Assembly: GCA_963789215.1 (NCBI GenBank)
Contig: CAWBJY010000012.1
Coordinates: forward strand, 1-64,000
DNA length: 64,000 bases
Reading direction: 5' to 3'
Origin: Phormidesmis sp963789215
Lineage (GTDB): Bacteria > Cyanobacteriota > Cyanobacteriia > Phormidesmidales > Phormidesmidaceae
Position 1 is the stretch's first letter, and each line of letters opens with the position of its first letter. The notes under the pieces were generated by a model. That model was not told where the DNA came from and searched no databases. It was given only the letters and a program-made list of their open reading frames with translations. This document shows positions 50,897 to 59,610 of the stretch, piece after piece. Made by a program: the position numbers and the translations under genes.

Positions 50897-51823
50897 GTCA
50901 CCGAAAACGGCAGCATCGACCTAATTTGGATCAATGGAGAGAACTTTCGTACGATGAAGCAGGGCAATTTGTTGTTTGGCCCTTTTACCGACAAGCTACC
51001 TGCCATCGAGTATTACGATACGAGTAATTCGGCAGTGCTCAACGACTTTGGCTTGCCGATTGACGGCTACGAAGCGCCCTACACAGGCGCGTTTTACATC
51101 ATGACGGTAGATACGGCCAAAACGCAAACCACGCCGCAGAATTTTGATGAACTGCTGGCCTGGGCGAAGGCAAATCCGGGCCGATTTACCTATGTGGCGC
51201 CCCCGCAGTTTGATGGCAGTCGCTTTTTGCTGACGGCCTTGTATGGCGCGACGGGCGGCTATGAACAGTATGCAGGCGCAGAGTTTGACGCTGCGCTATG
51301 GGATCAAAAATCGCCGCAGGTCTTTGAGTATTTACAGACGCTAGAGCCTTATTTGTGGCAGAAAGGTGAAACTTACCCGCCGAGCCAAAGCCGACTGCAA
51401 GAACTTTTTTCTAATGGCGAGATTTGGCTAATGCCTGCGTTCACTGCTGGTATCGCCGAAGGAATTGCCACCGGGCAGTTTCCAGCAACCACCGAAGCTT
51501 TTGCGATGCCCGGTATTTCGCTCAACGATCCCTCTTTTACGGCGATTCCTGTGAATGCTAGCAATCCGGCTGGGGGCATGGTGCTGGCCAACATTCTCAG
51601 CAGCCCCGAGGGCCAGCTACAGAAGTTTAAGCCCGATGTGTGGGGCGATCCGCCGCTGCTAACTCGCACCAAGCTATCGGGTGCTTTGCAACAGGAATTT
51701 GACCAGGTAGAGGCTGAGTACGGCATGCCGCTAAAGGCGATCGCACAAACCACCGTCCCAGTCGTCAACGCGGAATACACCACCCGGCTAGAACAAGCCT
51801 GGACAGAACAGATTGCGACTTAA
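50897..51823 (+). pseudogene. YnjB-like ABC binding protein lacking its N-terminus
   Basis: From the join, the frame reads VTENGSIDLIWINGENFRTM, then LLFGPFTDKLPAIEYYD and DGYEAPYTGAFYIMTVDTAK to the C-terminus at 51823. This is the mid and C-terminal part of the COG4134 (YnjB-like) binding protein. Signal peptide and first lobe are missing: one deletion removed the end of the ATPase gene and the start of this one. The order permease, permease, ATPase, binding protein suggests that the original unit was complete. Confidence 0.8.
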
Positions 51824-51886
51824 AGAAATATCAGCCCTAAAGAGTAAATAGAACAAAGGAAATAGAACAAAGGAAATAAAACAACT

Positions 51887-52717
51887 ATGGTTTTTAAAGA
51901 AAGAGCATCTCGCGACAGAGGCGTTGTAGAAGATAATCGCCTGATGGAGCTTCATTTGTATCCAGGAAACCAATGCAATCGCGACTGCGACTTTTGCACG
52001 GTATTTGGTACGCCAAAGGGCTGGGCGATAGAATATACTCCGGCACATTTGGATGCGACGCTGGCAAGCGTGATGCTGCACGAGCAGGGCGCGCTAAAGT
52101 TTTACGGGGGCGAACCGACGCTAAATACCGAGAATACCCGCTGGGCGATCGCCTACCTCAGAGAACATAAATTCACCGGTGCCATCGTCATTTACTCCAA
52201 CGGCATCAAAGCCGATCAGCTATTAGAACTGCTCGAATCTGATCCGCTCGGTCAAACCACCGCCTCGCTAAACTACTCAATTGCCACTGGCGATGGCGCA
52301 CCGCAAATGCCGATGTCTTCGCTGCGCAAATTGGAAGCCTATGAAGCTGAGCACCCAGGGGCGATCGCGATTGGCCATCCCGACATTGTAGACTCCGGGC
52401 GCGGCATCGATCCCTTCACGGGCGAAGAAACCCGCCCTCAGGTAAACCATCGCTGCCCCCACTGCTACCCTGTGTTTAAAACCGACGGTCAGTTCCACGC
52501 CTGCCCTTTTGCGGTAGAAAATAAAGCCCCCCACTTTCAGCTTGGCACCCTTGAGGACTCGCCCGAAACCATTACCCAAAACTTCACCACCTTCCTCAAC
52601 TGGATAGATACCGTCCACGAACCCTACGCTATAGAGCACGATTTACCGGCCTGCACCGTCTGTTGGCAGCACCTTGACGCATTACCCCGTCCGGATTTTG
52701 TAGCTTCGGCCACTTAG
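51887..52717 (+). CDS. Radical SAM protein with additional Cys clusters
   Basis: A 276-residue radical SAM enzyme. The 4Fe-4S motif is CNRDCDFC (C-x3-C-x2-C) in LHLYPGNQCNRDCDFC. The SAM-binding GGEP appears as KFYGGEPTLN. The C-terminus has more Cys (CPHCYPVFKTDGQFHACPF, CTVCWQHL), like SPASM or twitch domains that hold auxiliary clusters in peptide-modifying and other radical SAM enzymes. No precursor peptide is recognised nearby. It is 63 bases after the damaged ABC operon and just before a VOC gene; substrate unknown. Confidence 0.85.
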   Translation: MVFKERASRDRGVVEDNRLMELHLYPGNQCNRDCDFCTVFGTPKGWAIEYTPAHLDATLASVMLHEQGALKFYGGEPTLNTENTRWAIAYLREHKFTGAIVIYSNGIKADQLLELLESDPLGQTTASLNYSIATGDGAPQMPMSSLRKLEAYEAEHPGAIAIGHPDIVDSGRGIDPFTGEETRPQVNHRCPHCYPVFKTDGQFHACPFAVENKAPHFQLGTLEDSPETITQNFTTFLNWIDTVHEPYAIEHDLPACTVCWQHLDALPRPDFVASAT

Positions 52718-52739
52718 CTCACAACATTTGCGATCGCAA

Positions 52740-53162
52740 ATGCATCCAAGAATCACCGTCATCACGCTTGGCGTCAAGAATTTAGAGAATTCAGTTCGGT
52801 TCTATCGAGACGGTCTTGGTCTGCCGACTAAAGGCATTATTGGGCAGGAATTTGAACATGGCGCAGTCGCTTTCTTTGACCTACAGACCGGATTAAGACT
52901 CGCTATCTGGCCCCGCCAAAGCATTTCTCACGATTCTGGCTTGACGGGTGGGACGCCCAATCCCACTGAGTTTACGCTAGGTCACAATGTTTCTTCTCGT
53001 GATGAGGTCAATAGCGTTATGGAGCAAGCTAGAGACGCAGGTGCTGTTATTGTTAAACCGGCTCACGACACATTTTGGGGCGGTTATGCCGGTTATTTCC
53101 AAGACCCTGACGGCCATTTATGGGAGGTCGTGTGGAATCCTCAACTCCTACCGGATGATTAG
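52740..53162 (+). CDS. VOC-family protein (glyoxalase/dioxygenase fold)
   Basis: About 140 residues from ATG 52740 (MHPRITVITLGVKNLENSVR). The two beta-alpha-beta-beta-beta modules and the segments FYRDGLGLPTKGI, AVFFDLQTGLRLAIWP-type strand and GYFQDPDGHLWEVVWN are typical of glyoxalase/bleomycin-resistance proteins. The late Glu in HLWEVVWN is the usual metal ligand position. It may isomerise or detoxify a small electrophile. A 12-base upstream TTG is possible but less likely. Confidence 0.85.
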   Translation: MHPRITVITLGVKNLENSVRFYRDGLGLPTKGIIGQEFEHGAVAFFDLQTGLRLAIWPRQSISHDSGLTGGTPNPTEFTLGHNVSSRDEVNSVMEQARDAGAVIVKPAHDTFWGGYAGYFQDPDGHLWEVVWNPQLLPDD

Positions 53163-53200
53163 GCAGAAGTTGCTGCGAAAAGTCTCAAGCATCGGCAGGG

Positions 53201-53302
53201 GTGACCGTTGATGACTTGCTCTACTCGTTCGGTCGTAAAAAATACGAAAACGAACCGTTCGATCTAATTCTATTTATGCTCGGTATTGAGATTAAGCGCT
53301 AA
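53201..53302 (+). other. Short in-frame remnant after the VOC gene
   Basis: GTG 53201 to TAA 53302 encodes 33 residues, VTVDDLLYSFGRKKYENEPF then LILFMLGIEIKR. It has the texture of a protein C-terminus, not of random sequence, and the frame is open a little further upstream. Likely a fragment of a lost gene; no family is recognised. Confidence 0.3.
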
Positions 53303-53397
53303 CCGCAGGGACAGCCCGTTTTGGAGTATAGCGTTTCTTACAGTCGAAAATGCTCGAAAAATAAAAGTTCGATTGTGTCAATATTCTCTAAGCAGAT

Positions 53398-55068
53398 TTA
53401 GAATGGTTTGCTTTGATAAAAACTAATATGAAACTTTTCGTCACTGATCAAGACATTACGATTAACCAAGTCTGACAACGTTTTAGTCTCCTGAATAATC
53501 TCCCACCCAACCGCTGAAAAAGTTTCCTTGTTATACACATTCTCGGCTAGCAATGGATTAGTCAGTACATGCGAAAGCGCATCTACCGCAATCATTCGAG
53601 TAGCTAATGCGCCTAGCAGCCCATCTTCATGCGGTTCTTCAGCGAACAGGCCCACATATAGTTCTATGTTATCGACATTGCCGTACAGATCTCGCAGCAT
53701 CTCTTGAGTGCGAACATCGCCCGTAATCTGCCCAAAACCGGTCACTCTAGGAAACTTGTAGGCTTCGCGATAATCGTTATAGCTTGCCAACTGGGTGCTA
53801 CGCCCTAGCTCAATAGTCGGTATTTCAGCCGGGCCTACCAAAAAGTCAGGCGTGTTGAATAGGCCAATTTTACTGGTGGGTTGTGCAGATGTTTCTTGCA
53901 GCAGCTCACCAATACCTCTATCCAAAATCATTTGATTGTTCCACAGCGAATCTATGATAGAAATAGGCTCTCCAGCATACAAGAATGTTTCGGGTAGGGC
54001 GCTATGCCACCGATAAACAAAGTTAAACTCGATCGACATCCAGTTTTCTCGATACCATTTCTCATCAGGGAACGACCGTGGGTCGAGCACAACGTTAAAG
54101 TGGTAGGGCGTAATATGATTCACATAATCTTCAATGACAATCTTCATAATTGTCACGATCAGAATATTTCGCGCTGTCTGAAACAGCCGCTCATCGTCCC
54201 AGTTAGGATACGCTCTAGCTAATAGTTCGCATATCCGATTGTGCTCTCGCAAACAGATTACGTTAAGCATCACATATCCAATCTGTCCATTAGCTCGCTC
54301 TACCCCCATCGCGAATAGCTTTGCTTTACGCTCAGAGGGTTGTCTGACTTCCTCAGCTAAAGGAACGTAGAGATTCTTGAACTCTTCTTTAATCGTTCCA
54401 GTTTCAGCATCTTCGTAAAAAAAGAGCGGGTATTCTTCATCTTTGATTTGCTGACTTTTAAGCTTGCCACCCTCAAAGCTTCTAAGCTGATGGGTTGTAC
54501 TCCGATTTAGCCCATATACTGGAGCCAAATCTATATGATGGTTAGAAGTATTACGCAGTCGGTTGCGGCGGTCCGTACGCAAAAAACCATCGGTAAACCA
54601 CTGCGCCCAGTACGGAAACAGCAGCGTTGACTTAGTCGAATAAATGGTCTCTCCTTTCTCCTTACGAAAAAGACTGGACAGCGCTTCTGGCGTGGGTAGG
54701 GTAGGCTGCTGATTAAACTCTAGATTGGGGGGGAGGTGTCGCCCGGTATAAGTGCGGTCTCTCAACGAATCCCAGGAAGTGTAAGCGTCTGTTTTCTTCG
54801 GCCTCTCCGTGTCAGGAATGTTCTCATCTAGCGTCATCAGGCTAAACGGATAAGGCCTAGTCGCGACCTTATAGATTGTGAAGTTTGTTAAGAACCGATT
54901 CACCCAGCGCGTCAACGGTTGGCTTTGCTGCACTAGCCTCCATAGCCAGCTGAAGTTAGTCAACACCAAAAGCTCTAGCCGGTTGATAAAACCATCCCTA
55001 GAAGTGTCTCTTCTCATAATTCCTGACCGGTTACGCATCAGCCCCTTTGCAAATAGATAGCAAGGCAT
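53398..55068 (-). CDS. Cyclooxygenase-like heme peroxidase/fatty acid dioxygenase
   Basis: A 556-residue member of the animal-type heme peroxidase superfamily, closest in layout to prostaglandin H synthase and bacterial fatty-acid dioxygenases. The distal His region reads NHHIDLAPVYGLNR (compare HGVDLGHIYG in PGHS). LNVICLREHNRICELLARA is the REHN region. EFNFVYRWHSALPETFLYAG holds the catalytic Tyr (VYRW) and proximal heme His (RWH), as in the PGHS motif FN.LY.WH.L.P. No epidermal-growth-factor or membrane-binding domain is evident. The N-terminal start is uncertain: a Met at MRRDTSRDG, 17 residues in, is possible. It should form a tyrosyl radical and oxygenate a polyunsaturated fatty acid. 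It lies 270 bases from, and convergent in strand with, a prostaglandin-reductase-like enzyme. Confidence 0.85.
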   Translation of the reverse strand: MPCYLFAKGLMRNRSGIMRRDTSRDGFINRLELLVLTNFSWLWRLVQQSQPLTRWVNRFLTNFTIYKVATRPYPFSLMTLDENIPDTERPKKTDAYTSWDSLRDRTYTGRHLPPNLEFNQQPTLPTPEALSSLFRKEKGETIYSTKSTLLFPYWAQWFTDGFLRTDRRNRLRNTSNHHIDLAPVYGLNRSTTHQLRSFEGGKLKSQQIKDEEYPLFFYEDAETGTIKEEFKNLYVPLAEEVRQPSERKAKLFAMGVERANGQIGYVMLNVICLREHNRICELLARAYPNWDDERLFQTARNILIVTIMKIVIEDYVNHITPYHFNVVLDPRSFPDEKWYRENWMSIEFNFVYRWHSALPETFLYAGEPISIIDSLWNNQMILDRGIGELLQETSAQPTSKIGLFNTPDFLVGPAEIPTIELGRSTQLASYNDYREAYKFPRVTGFGQITGDVRTQEMLRDLYGNVDNIELYVGLFAEEPHEDGLLGALATRMIAVDALSHVLTNPLLAENVYNKETFSAVGWEIIQETKTLSDLVNRNVLISDEKFHISFYQSKPF

Positions 55069-55340
55069 CTGTTAGTAAACCATAAATGATGTGACGACTG
55101 AAACGCTGTCTACTCCGGAGCGTCGTTACGAGCAAAACCACCCGCCTAACGGGAAGATTCAGCAGCAGTCTATGCCAATTGTAGAGCAGCTACATCTTAA
55201 TGCACTTGATAACCCCAGCCGGTAGATAAGAAAAATTTGCTCAAGCTTAGTTTGGTAGCGATCGCTCTATAGCCCCTCTATAGCCTCTTGCTACGAGAAT
55301 GGGACAATTACTCTAGGAGGGGCGATCGCGGACTGAGCGT

Positions 55341-56360
55341 CTAACAAGGTTCACTTACCCGAACAGCTAGCTTCCCAAAGTTCTTACCCTGAAGCTGATC
55401 GATAAAGGCTTGAGGCGCGTTTTCTAGCCCTTCTACGATGTCTTCTTTGTATTGAATTTTGCCGTCTTGAATCCACTGTGACACCTCTGCTATAAACGTA
55501 TCGTACTGGTCTTGATAGTCGCCGACTAAAAAGCCTTTAATTAATGCGCGCTTGACTAGCAGCGGCATGAGATTTGGCCCAGGCGGCATTTCAGTCGCAT
55601 TGTATTGAGAAATAAGCCCCACGAGCGGAATTCGAGCGCCCAGGTTAAGCAGCGGTAGCACGGCTTCTAATATTGGGCCTGCGGTATTGTCGTAATACAC
55701 ATCAATGCCGTCTGGGCAGGCCGCTTTTATCGCCGTTGGCAGATCTTGAGTTTTACGATTGATTGCTTCGTCGTAGCCAAGTTCTTTGACAATGTAATCG
55801 CATTTTTCATCGCTGCCGACAATCCCAACCGTTCGACAGCCCTTAATCTTAGCGATTTGCCCGACAACAGAACCCACCGCACCCGAAGCCGCAGAAACCA
55901 CAACGGTTTCGCCTGCTTTAGGCTGGCCAATATCTAGCAGGGCGCAGTAGGCCGTTTGCCCAGGCATACCCAAAACACCTAGATAGTAAGAGAGAGAAAT
56001 GGAATCGGTTTTGCTGATTTTACGAACGGCGTTTGCCTTTGCTACTGCATATTGCTGCCAGCCGCTATAGCTCAGCACAAAGTCACCTTTAGCAAAGTCA
56101 GCGTGGTTAGATTGTTCTATTTGGCCTACGGTCGCGCCAACCATCACCGAACCGAGTTCGACCGGGTCGGCGTAGGAGTCGCGATCGCTCATCCGTCCAC
56201 GCATGTAAGGATCTAGAGAAAGATAGATCGTACGAATAAGCAGTTCGCTCTCTCCTGGGGTAGGAATAGCGCTTTTAGCAGTTTCGAAATTGCTATTCGT
56301 AGGTGCGCCTTCGGGCCGACTTTTCAACAAAATTTGTACGTTTGAATTATCCATGTTCAA
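55341..56360 (-). CDS. NADP-dependent medium-chain reductase, prostaglandin/leukotriene-reductase-like
   Basis: A 339-residue MDR enzyme of the CurA/PTGR branch: TIYLSLDPYMRGRMSDRDSY, GVLGMPGQTAYCALLDIGQP, the nucleotide-binding SAASGAVGSVVGQIAKIKGC and VYYDNTAGPILEAVLPLLN are all hallmarks. It lacks zinc ligands. Members reduce alpha,beta-unsaturated ketones and aldehydes such as 15-oxo-prostaglandins and other oxidised lipids. The start is probably MDNSN (56354). Same strand as, and directly upstream of, the cyclooxygenase-like gene, which makes oxylipin processing plausible but unproven. Confidence 0.92.
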   Translation of the reverse strand: MNMDNSNVQILLKSRPEGAPTNSNFETAKSAIPTPGESELLIRTIYLSLDPYMRGRMSDRDSYADPVELGSVMVGATVGQIEQSNHADFAKGDFVLSYSGWQQYAVAKANAVRKISKTDSISLSYYLGVLGMPGQTAYCALLDIGQPKAGETVVVSAASGAVGSVVGQIAKIKGCRTVGIVGSDEKCDYIVKELGYDEAINRKTQDLPTAIKAACPDGIDVYYDNTAGPILEAVLPLLNLGARIPLVGLISQYNATEMPPGPNLMPLLVKRALIKGFLVGDYQDQYDTFIAEVSQWIQDGKIQYKEDIVEGLENAPQAFIDQLQGKNFGKLAVRVSEPC

Positions 56361-56674
56361 GTTTTCCTCTCTCAGTTATGTTGCTCACTCTACATGCCAT
56401 GGTAAAACCTTCAGATGTATCCTAAAAAATCAGCGGCAGCGATATGTCTATTTTTTGCGATCGCACGAGGGCTACTAAACTTACGGTGTTTTCAAGATAA
56501 ATGTGGCGTAGACAATAGGCTTAGCTCGCCTGGCAGAAGTTGAAACAACCTGATGTTCCGGTTCTATGGTTTTTGTAGGGGTGTCTTCTTTGCCTGGTGC
56601 AATGCAATTTAGCCAGGAGGCCAGTTATCTCAGCTCTGGTATTCTAGACGAGTCGCTTTTGGAGAAAAGCCATC
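56361..56674. other. Divergent promoter gap, nothing recognised
   Basis: About 310 bases between two divergent genes. I see no repeat, hairpin or small gene; GGAGA at 56661-56665 is the ribosome site for the next gene. Confidence 0.4.
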
Positions 56675-57400
56675 GTGATAACAATTGAACCACTGGTCTA
56701 CGAAGGAGCCGATGGCAAGTTTGAAGGGACTGTGAGCTGGGATGCTTCGCAGACCGGGCCAAGACCTGGGGTAATGGTTGCACCGACCTTTAAGGGGCAG
56801 TCTGGCTTTGAAACGCAGAAGGCAGAACTCCTGGCCGAATTAGGCTACGTTGGGTTTGCCATTGATATTTACGGGCAGGGGAAGCGAGCGACTGCGCCAG
56901 CAGAGGCCGGGGCGCTGATGGCGGTGCTAAACGACGACCGCGCTTTGTTGCTAAAACACATGCAGCTAGCCACAGAGACTATCTGCCAGCTGCCTCAAGT
57001 AGATGAAACGAGAGTAGCGGCCATTGGCTTTTGCTTTGGCGGTAAGTGCGTACTCGATTTAGCTCGCTCAGGCGCAGATGTCCGCGCGGTGGTTAGCTTT
57101 CACGGCATTTACGATCCGCCGCCGCTGGCCAATGCTGAAAAGATTCAGGCGGCAGTATTGGTACTGCATGGCTGGGAAGATCCGTTAGCCCCACAGGAGC
57201 AAACCATGGCCCTAGCTGATGAGCTAACCCGGCATGGCGCAGACTGGCAAATCCATATGTTCGGTCAGACCGCTCATGCGTTCACGAATCCCCAAGCTCA
57301 AGCTAGGGAAGCCGGTATGTTCTTCAATCCGCTGAGCGCCGAGCGAGGGTGGGACATGATGCAGGGATTTTTGCGATCGCAGTTTGCTGAAAGTGAGTAG
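56675..57400 (+). CDS. Dienelactone hydrolase family protein
   Basis: A 241-residue alpha/beta hydrolase starting at GTG 56675 with GGAGA nine bases upstream. The nucleophile is Cys in AAIGFCFGGKCVLDLARS, the acid is in VLHGWEDPLAPQEQ, and the His is in GQTAHAFTNPQAQ, so the Cys-Asp-His triad of dienelactone hydrolases is complete. Such proteins hydrolyse lactones and related esters. It is divergent from the prostaglandin-reductase-like gene and might share an inducer; substrate unknown. Confidence 0.9.
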   Translation: MITIEPLVYEGADGKFEGTVSWDASQTGPRPGVMVAPTFKGQSGFETQKAELLAELGYVGFAIDIYGQGKRATAPAEAGALMAVLNDDRALLLKHMQLATETICQLPQVDETRVAAIGFCFGGKCVLDLARSGADVRAVVSFHGIYDPPPLANAEKIQAAVLVLHGWEDPLAPQEQTMALADELTRHGADWQIHMFGQTAHAFTNPQAQAREAGMFFNPLSAERGWDMMQGFLRSQFAESE

Positions 57401-57509
57401 ACATCGCGATCGTTTAGCTCTGTCGTTAGCGAGGCTGCTCTATCGAACCTAAAAGATAGGCTGATGGGGAAATTTCAGAAATCTCCATCAGCCTGACAGT
57501 CAGTGAGCC

Positions 57510-58424
57510 TTACACTTCAGCTGTAATCTGGTAGCGGACGACGTGCTCCCAGTTAGACCATGCGGAGGAGCCGCCTTTGAACGTCCAGGAGCGGACGACG
57601 GTGCCTGGCTTTAGATATTTAACGTGGATGCGATCGCTCATACTTCCCAATTCATCGTCTTTGTCGGATTTTGCGATCGCATCAAACCCCTTGAGCGCGA
57701 TGCCCAGACCCAAACCAATGCCAATTCCGACAGGATGCTTGGTTGCTGCTGCCGCCGCAGAGAGTGCCGCACCGACCTTTAGCACATACTCGTCATAGCG
57801 ATCCCAATCTTTGGCGTAGTCTTCGTCCAGCGCGCCGACCTCTAGATTAATCACCGTATCCGAGTCAACCGCAGCGTCAAACAAGAGGCTTCCTCGCCCA
57901 TTTAGAGACTTAGTTTGACCGTCGTTGACAGAAACGGGTGGCGTCAAAATAGGCTTTGGCTGCTGGCTTTTGCTATCGCTCACAGAGCCTATCAAATAAA
58001 ATTCATCGGCACCCGTAACGTCTTCCGTATCGCGGCAGTGTACGTCCAACAGCTTGATAAACACTCGCTTAATCGGCTTGCGGACAGGCGGAGGCGTTGC
58101 CACGTTTTCTACGCGATATGAGAGCGTGTAGTCAGCGCCGTCTCGGGTAAATCGAGCGGTGGAGTTGGGGCGTGTGCGGGTATCTAGCTGCAAACTGCCG
58201 AGGAAGTCGTCGGCATCGGGACTGTCTTCATCCCATAGCTTAATCGTTGCGCTGTTCTCGAAGTTGTAGCTGCGAGCAATACGCCAGGTTTGGCCATCGT
58301 CCATACTCTTCTTAAGAGTACCTTTACGGCGGCTATCAGCGTTGATTTCGAGGCGACATTCATCATTTCCCCAGTCTTCAGTTTCATTACATTTAATAGA
58401 GTTGACGAAAAGTTTTTTAGTCAT
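57510..58424 (-). CDS. Two-domain protein with C2-like repeats and a glycine-zipper helix, function unknown
   Basis: About 304 residues from ATG 58424 (MTKKLFVNSIKCNETEDWGN). Two similar beta-rich domains are seen: LFVNSIKCNETEDWGNDECR and VFIKLLDVHCRDTEDVTGAD, each a lead strand, a Cys and an acidic loop, reminiscent of C2 domains. Domain 1 continues ATIKLWDEDSPDADDFLGS, a calcium-loop-like acidic motif. Near residue 245 a helix rich in Ala and Gly (VGIGIGLGLGIALKG) could insert into membranes. No signal peptide. I do not recognise a family with a known role; membrane binding or a toxin-like effector are possible guesses. Confidence 0.6.
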   Translation of the reverse strand: MTKKLFVNSIKCNETEDWGNDECRLEINADSRRKGTLKKSMDDGQTWRIARSYNFENSATIKLWDEDSPDADDFLGSLQLDTRTRPNSTARFTRDGADYTLSYRVENVATPPPVRKPIKRVFIKLLDVHCRDTEDVTGADEFYLIGSVSDSKSQQPKPILTPPVSVNDGQTKSLNGRGSLLFDAAVDSDTVINLEVGALDEDYAKDWDRYDEYVLKVGAALSAAAAATKHPVGIGIGLGLGIALKGFDAIAKSDKDDELGSMSDRIHVKYLKPGTVVRSWTFKGGSSAWSNWEHVVRYQITAEV

Positions 58425-58672
58425 GGTGATAGTAGTGATAATTAAGGAACAACAATAAGACAAGGGCTTGATAGAGGCTTCCCTGTACTTGTTGAATCTA
58501 ATGTATCTAAGATGCAGGCAGAAGCAACAGTACCCGAGCCAGTACCTTTATTTTTTGACGCAACCAGCGCCCCGAAGCGGGATAGCTGCGGTAAGCTGAA
58601 GCATAAATCTTCAAAGATTTGCGTTTCAGCTTTTTCTCTTGCTAATACATCCACTGAACTCGCGTTATTCCT

Positions 58673-59524
58673 ATGATTCTTATTGCTGGAGCCACTGGTA
58701 CAAACGGTCGAATGTTAACTAATCTACTCGCTAGCGCAGGCTATCAGGTCCGTGCGCTAGTGCGTAATTTGGACAGCGCCCAATCGCTCATTCAGCCAAA
58801 CGTGCAGCTATACAAAGGCGACTTGGCTAGCCCGAGTTCACTAGATGGCGCATTCGACGGAGTAGACCGTGCCTTTGTGTTGACAACTATCGTTCCAAAC
58901 ACGGTTGAACTTTTTCAAAACTTTTTCGATGCGGCGATGCGAACAACGGGCGCTCACGTCGTCAAGTTTTCCGCGCTCGGGGCAGGCTACGCCGATTCCG
59001 TTGTTCAACAGCAGCATACCGACAGCGACGAAGCGCTAATCGCATCAGGATTGCCGTACACCATTCTGCGGCCTAATTCGTTTTATCAGAATATGCTTTG
59101 GTCGGCCGAGTCGATTAAGGCTGCCGGTCAGTTCTATCTGCCGTTTGGCGATGCTAAGCAGTCTTTAGTTGATGTTCGAGACTTGGTTGCAGTCGCAGCG
59201 AAAGCGCTGATTGATGACGGTTTTGCTAATCAAACCTATGAGTTGGTTGGGCCTGAAGGACTTTCATATCGCGAGATTGCGAGTCAGCTTAGTTCGGTGG
59301 TGGGGAAAGAAGTTACCTACGTTCCCATTTCTAACGAAGCCGCCTTTCAAGGGATGGTGGACTCTGGAATGCCGGAATGGACGGCAAAAGCGCTCGCCGA
59401 ACTCTATAGTGTTTTTGCAACGGGCGAGTACGCCAGCACAAATGATAATATTCAACAGATTTTAGGCAAGCCGGCCATTACGTTTGAGCAATGGGCTAGC
59501 GATAATAAGGCGATGTTTTCCTAA
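58673..59524 (+). CDS. NmrA-type NAD(P)H-binding oxidoreductase
   Basis: A 283-residue atypical short-chain dehydrogenase of the NmrA/QOR2 group. Start MILIAGATGTNGRMLTNLL carries the GxTGxxG nucleotide motif; LVRNLDS supplies the NADP-preferring Arg; YTILRPNSFYQNML and YELVGPEGLSYREIASQLSS are the later family signatures. There is no catalytic Tyr-x3-Lys, as usual in this group. It may reduce quinones or act as a redox sensor. It stands alone on this strand. Confidence 0.88.
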   Translation: MILIAGATGTNGRMLTNLLASAGYQVRALVRNLDSAQSLIQPNVQLYKGDLASPSSLDGAFDGVDRAFVLTTIVPNTVELFQNFFDAAMRTTGAHVVKFSALGAGYADSVVQQQHTDSDEALIASGLPYTILRPNSFYQNMLWSAESIKAAGQFYLPFGDAKQSLVDVRDLVAVAAKALIDDGFANQTYELVGPEGLSYREIASQLSSVVGKEVTYVPISNEAAFQGMVDSGMPEWTAKALAELYSVFATGEYASTNDNIQQILGKPAITFEQWASDNKAMFS

Positions 59525-59545
59525 CTTAGCGGGTTGAAGAGAGGT

Positions 59546-59601
59546 TATAGCAATCGACGGATGAATACTTGCGAGAAGGCAAAGCTACGTCGATTGCTAT
59601 A
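59546..59601. repeat. 56-base element with perfect 14-base inverted ends
   Basis: TATAGCAATCGACG at 59546-59559 and its exact complement at 59588-59601 enclose a 28-base interior. The end sequence resembles the arms of the 30-base palindrome at 24232-24261. It sits between two convergent genes, 20 bases past one stop and 10 before the other, where it could serve as a bidirectional terminator or be a small dispersed element. Confidence 0.8.
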
Positions 59602-59610
59602 GGAGATATT

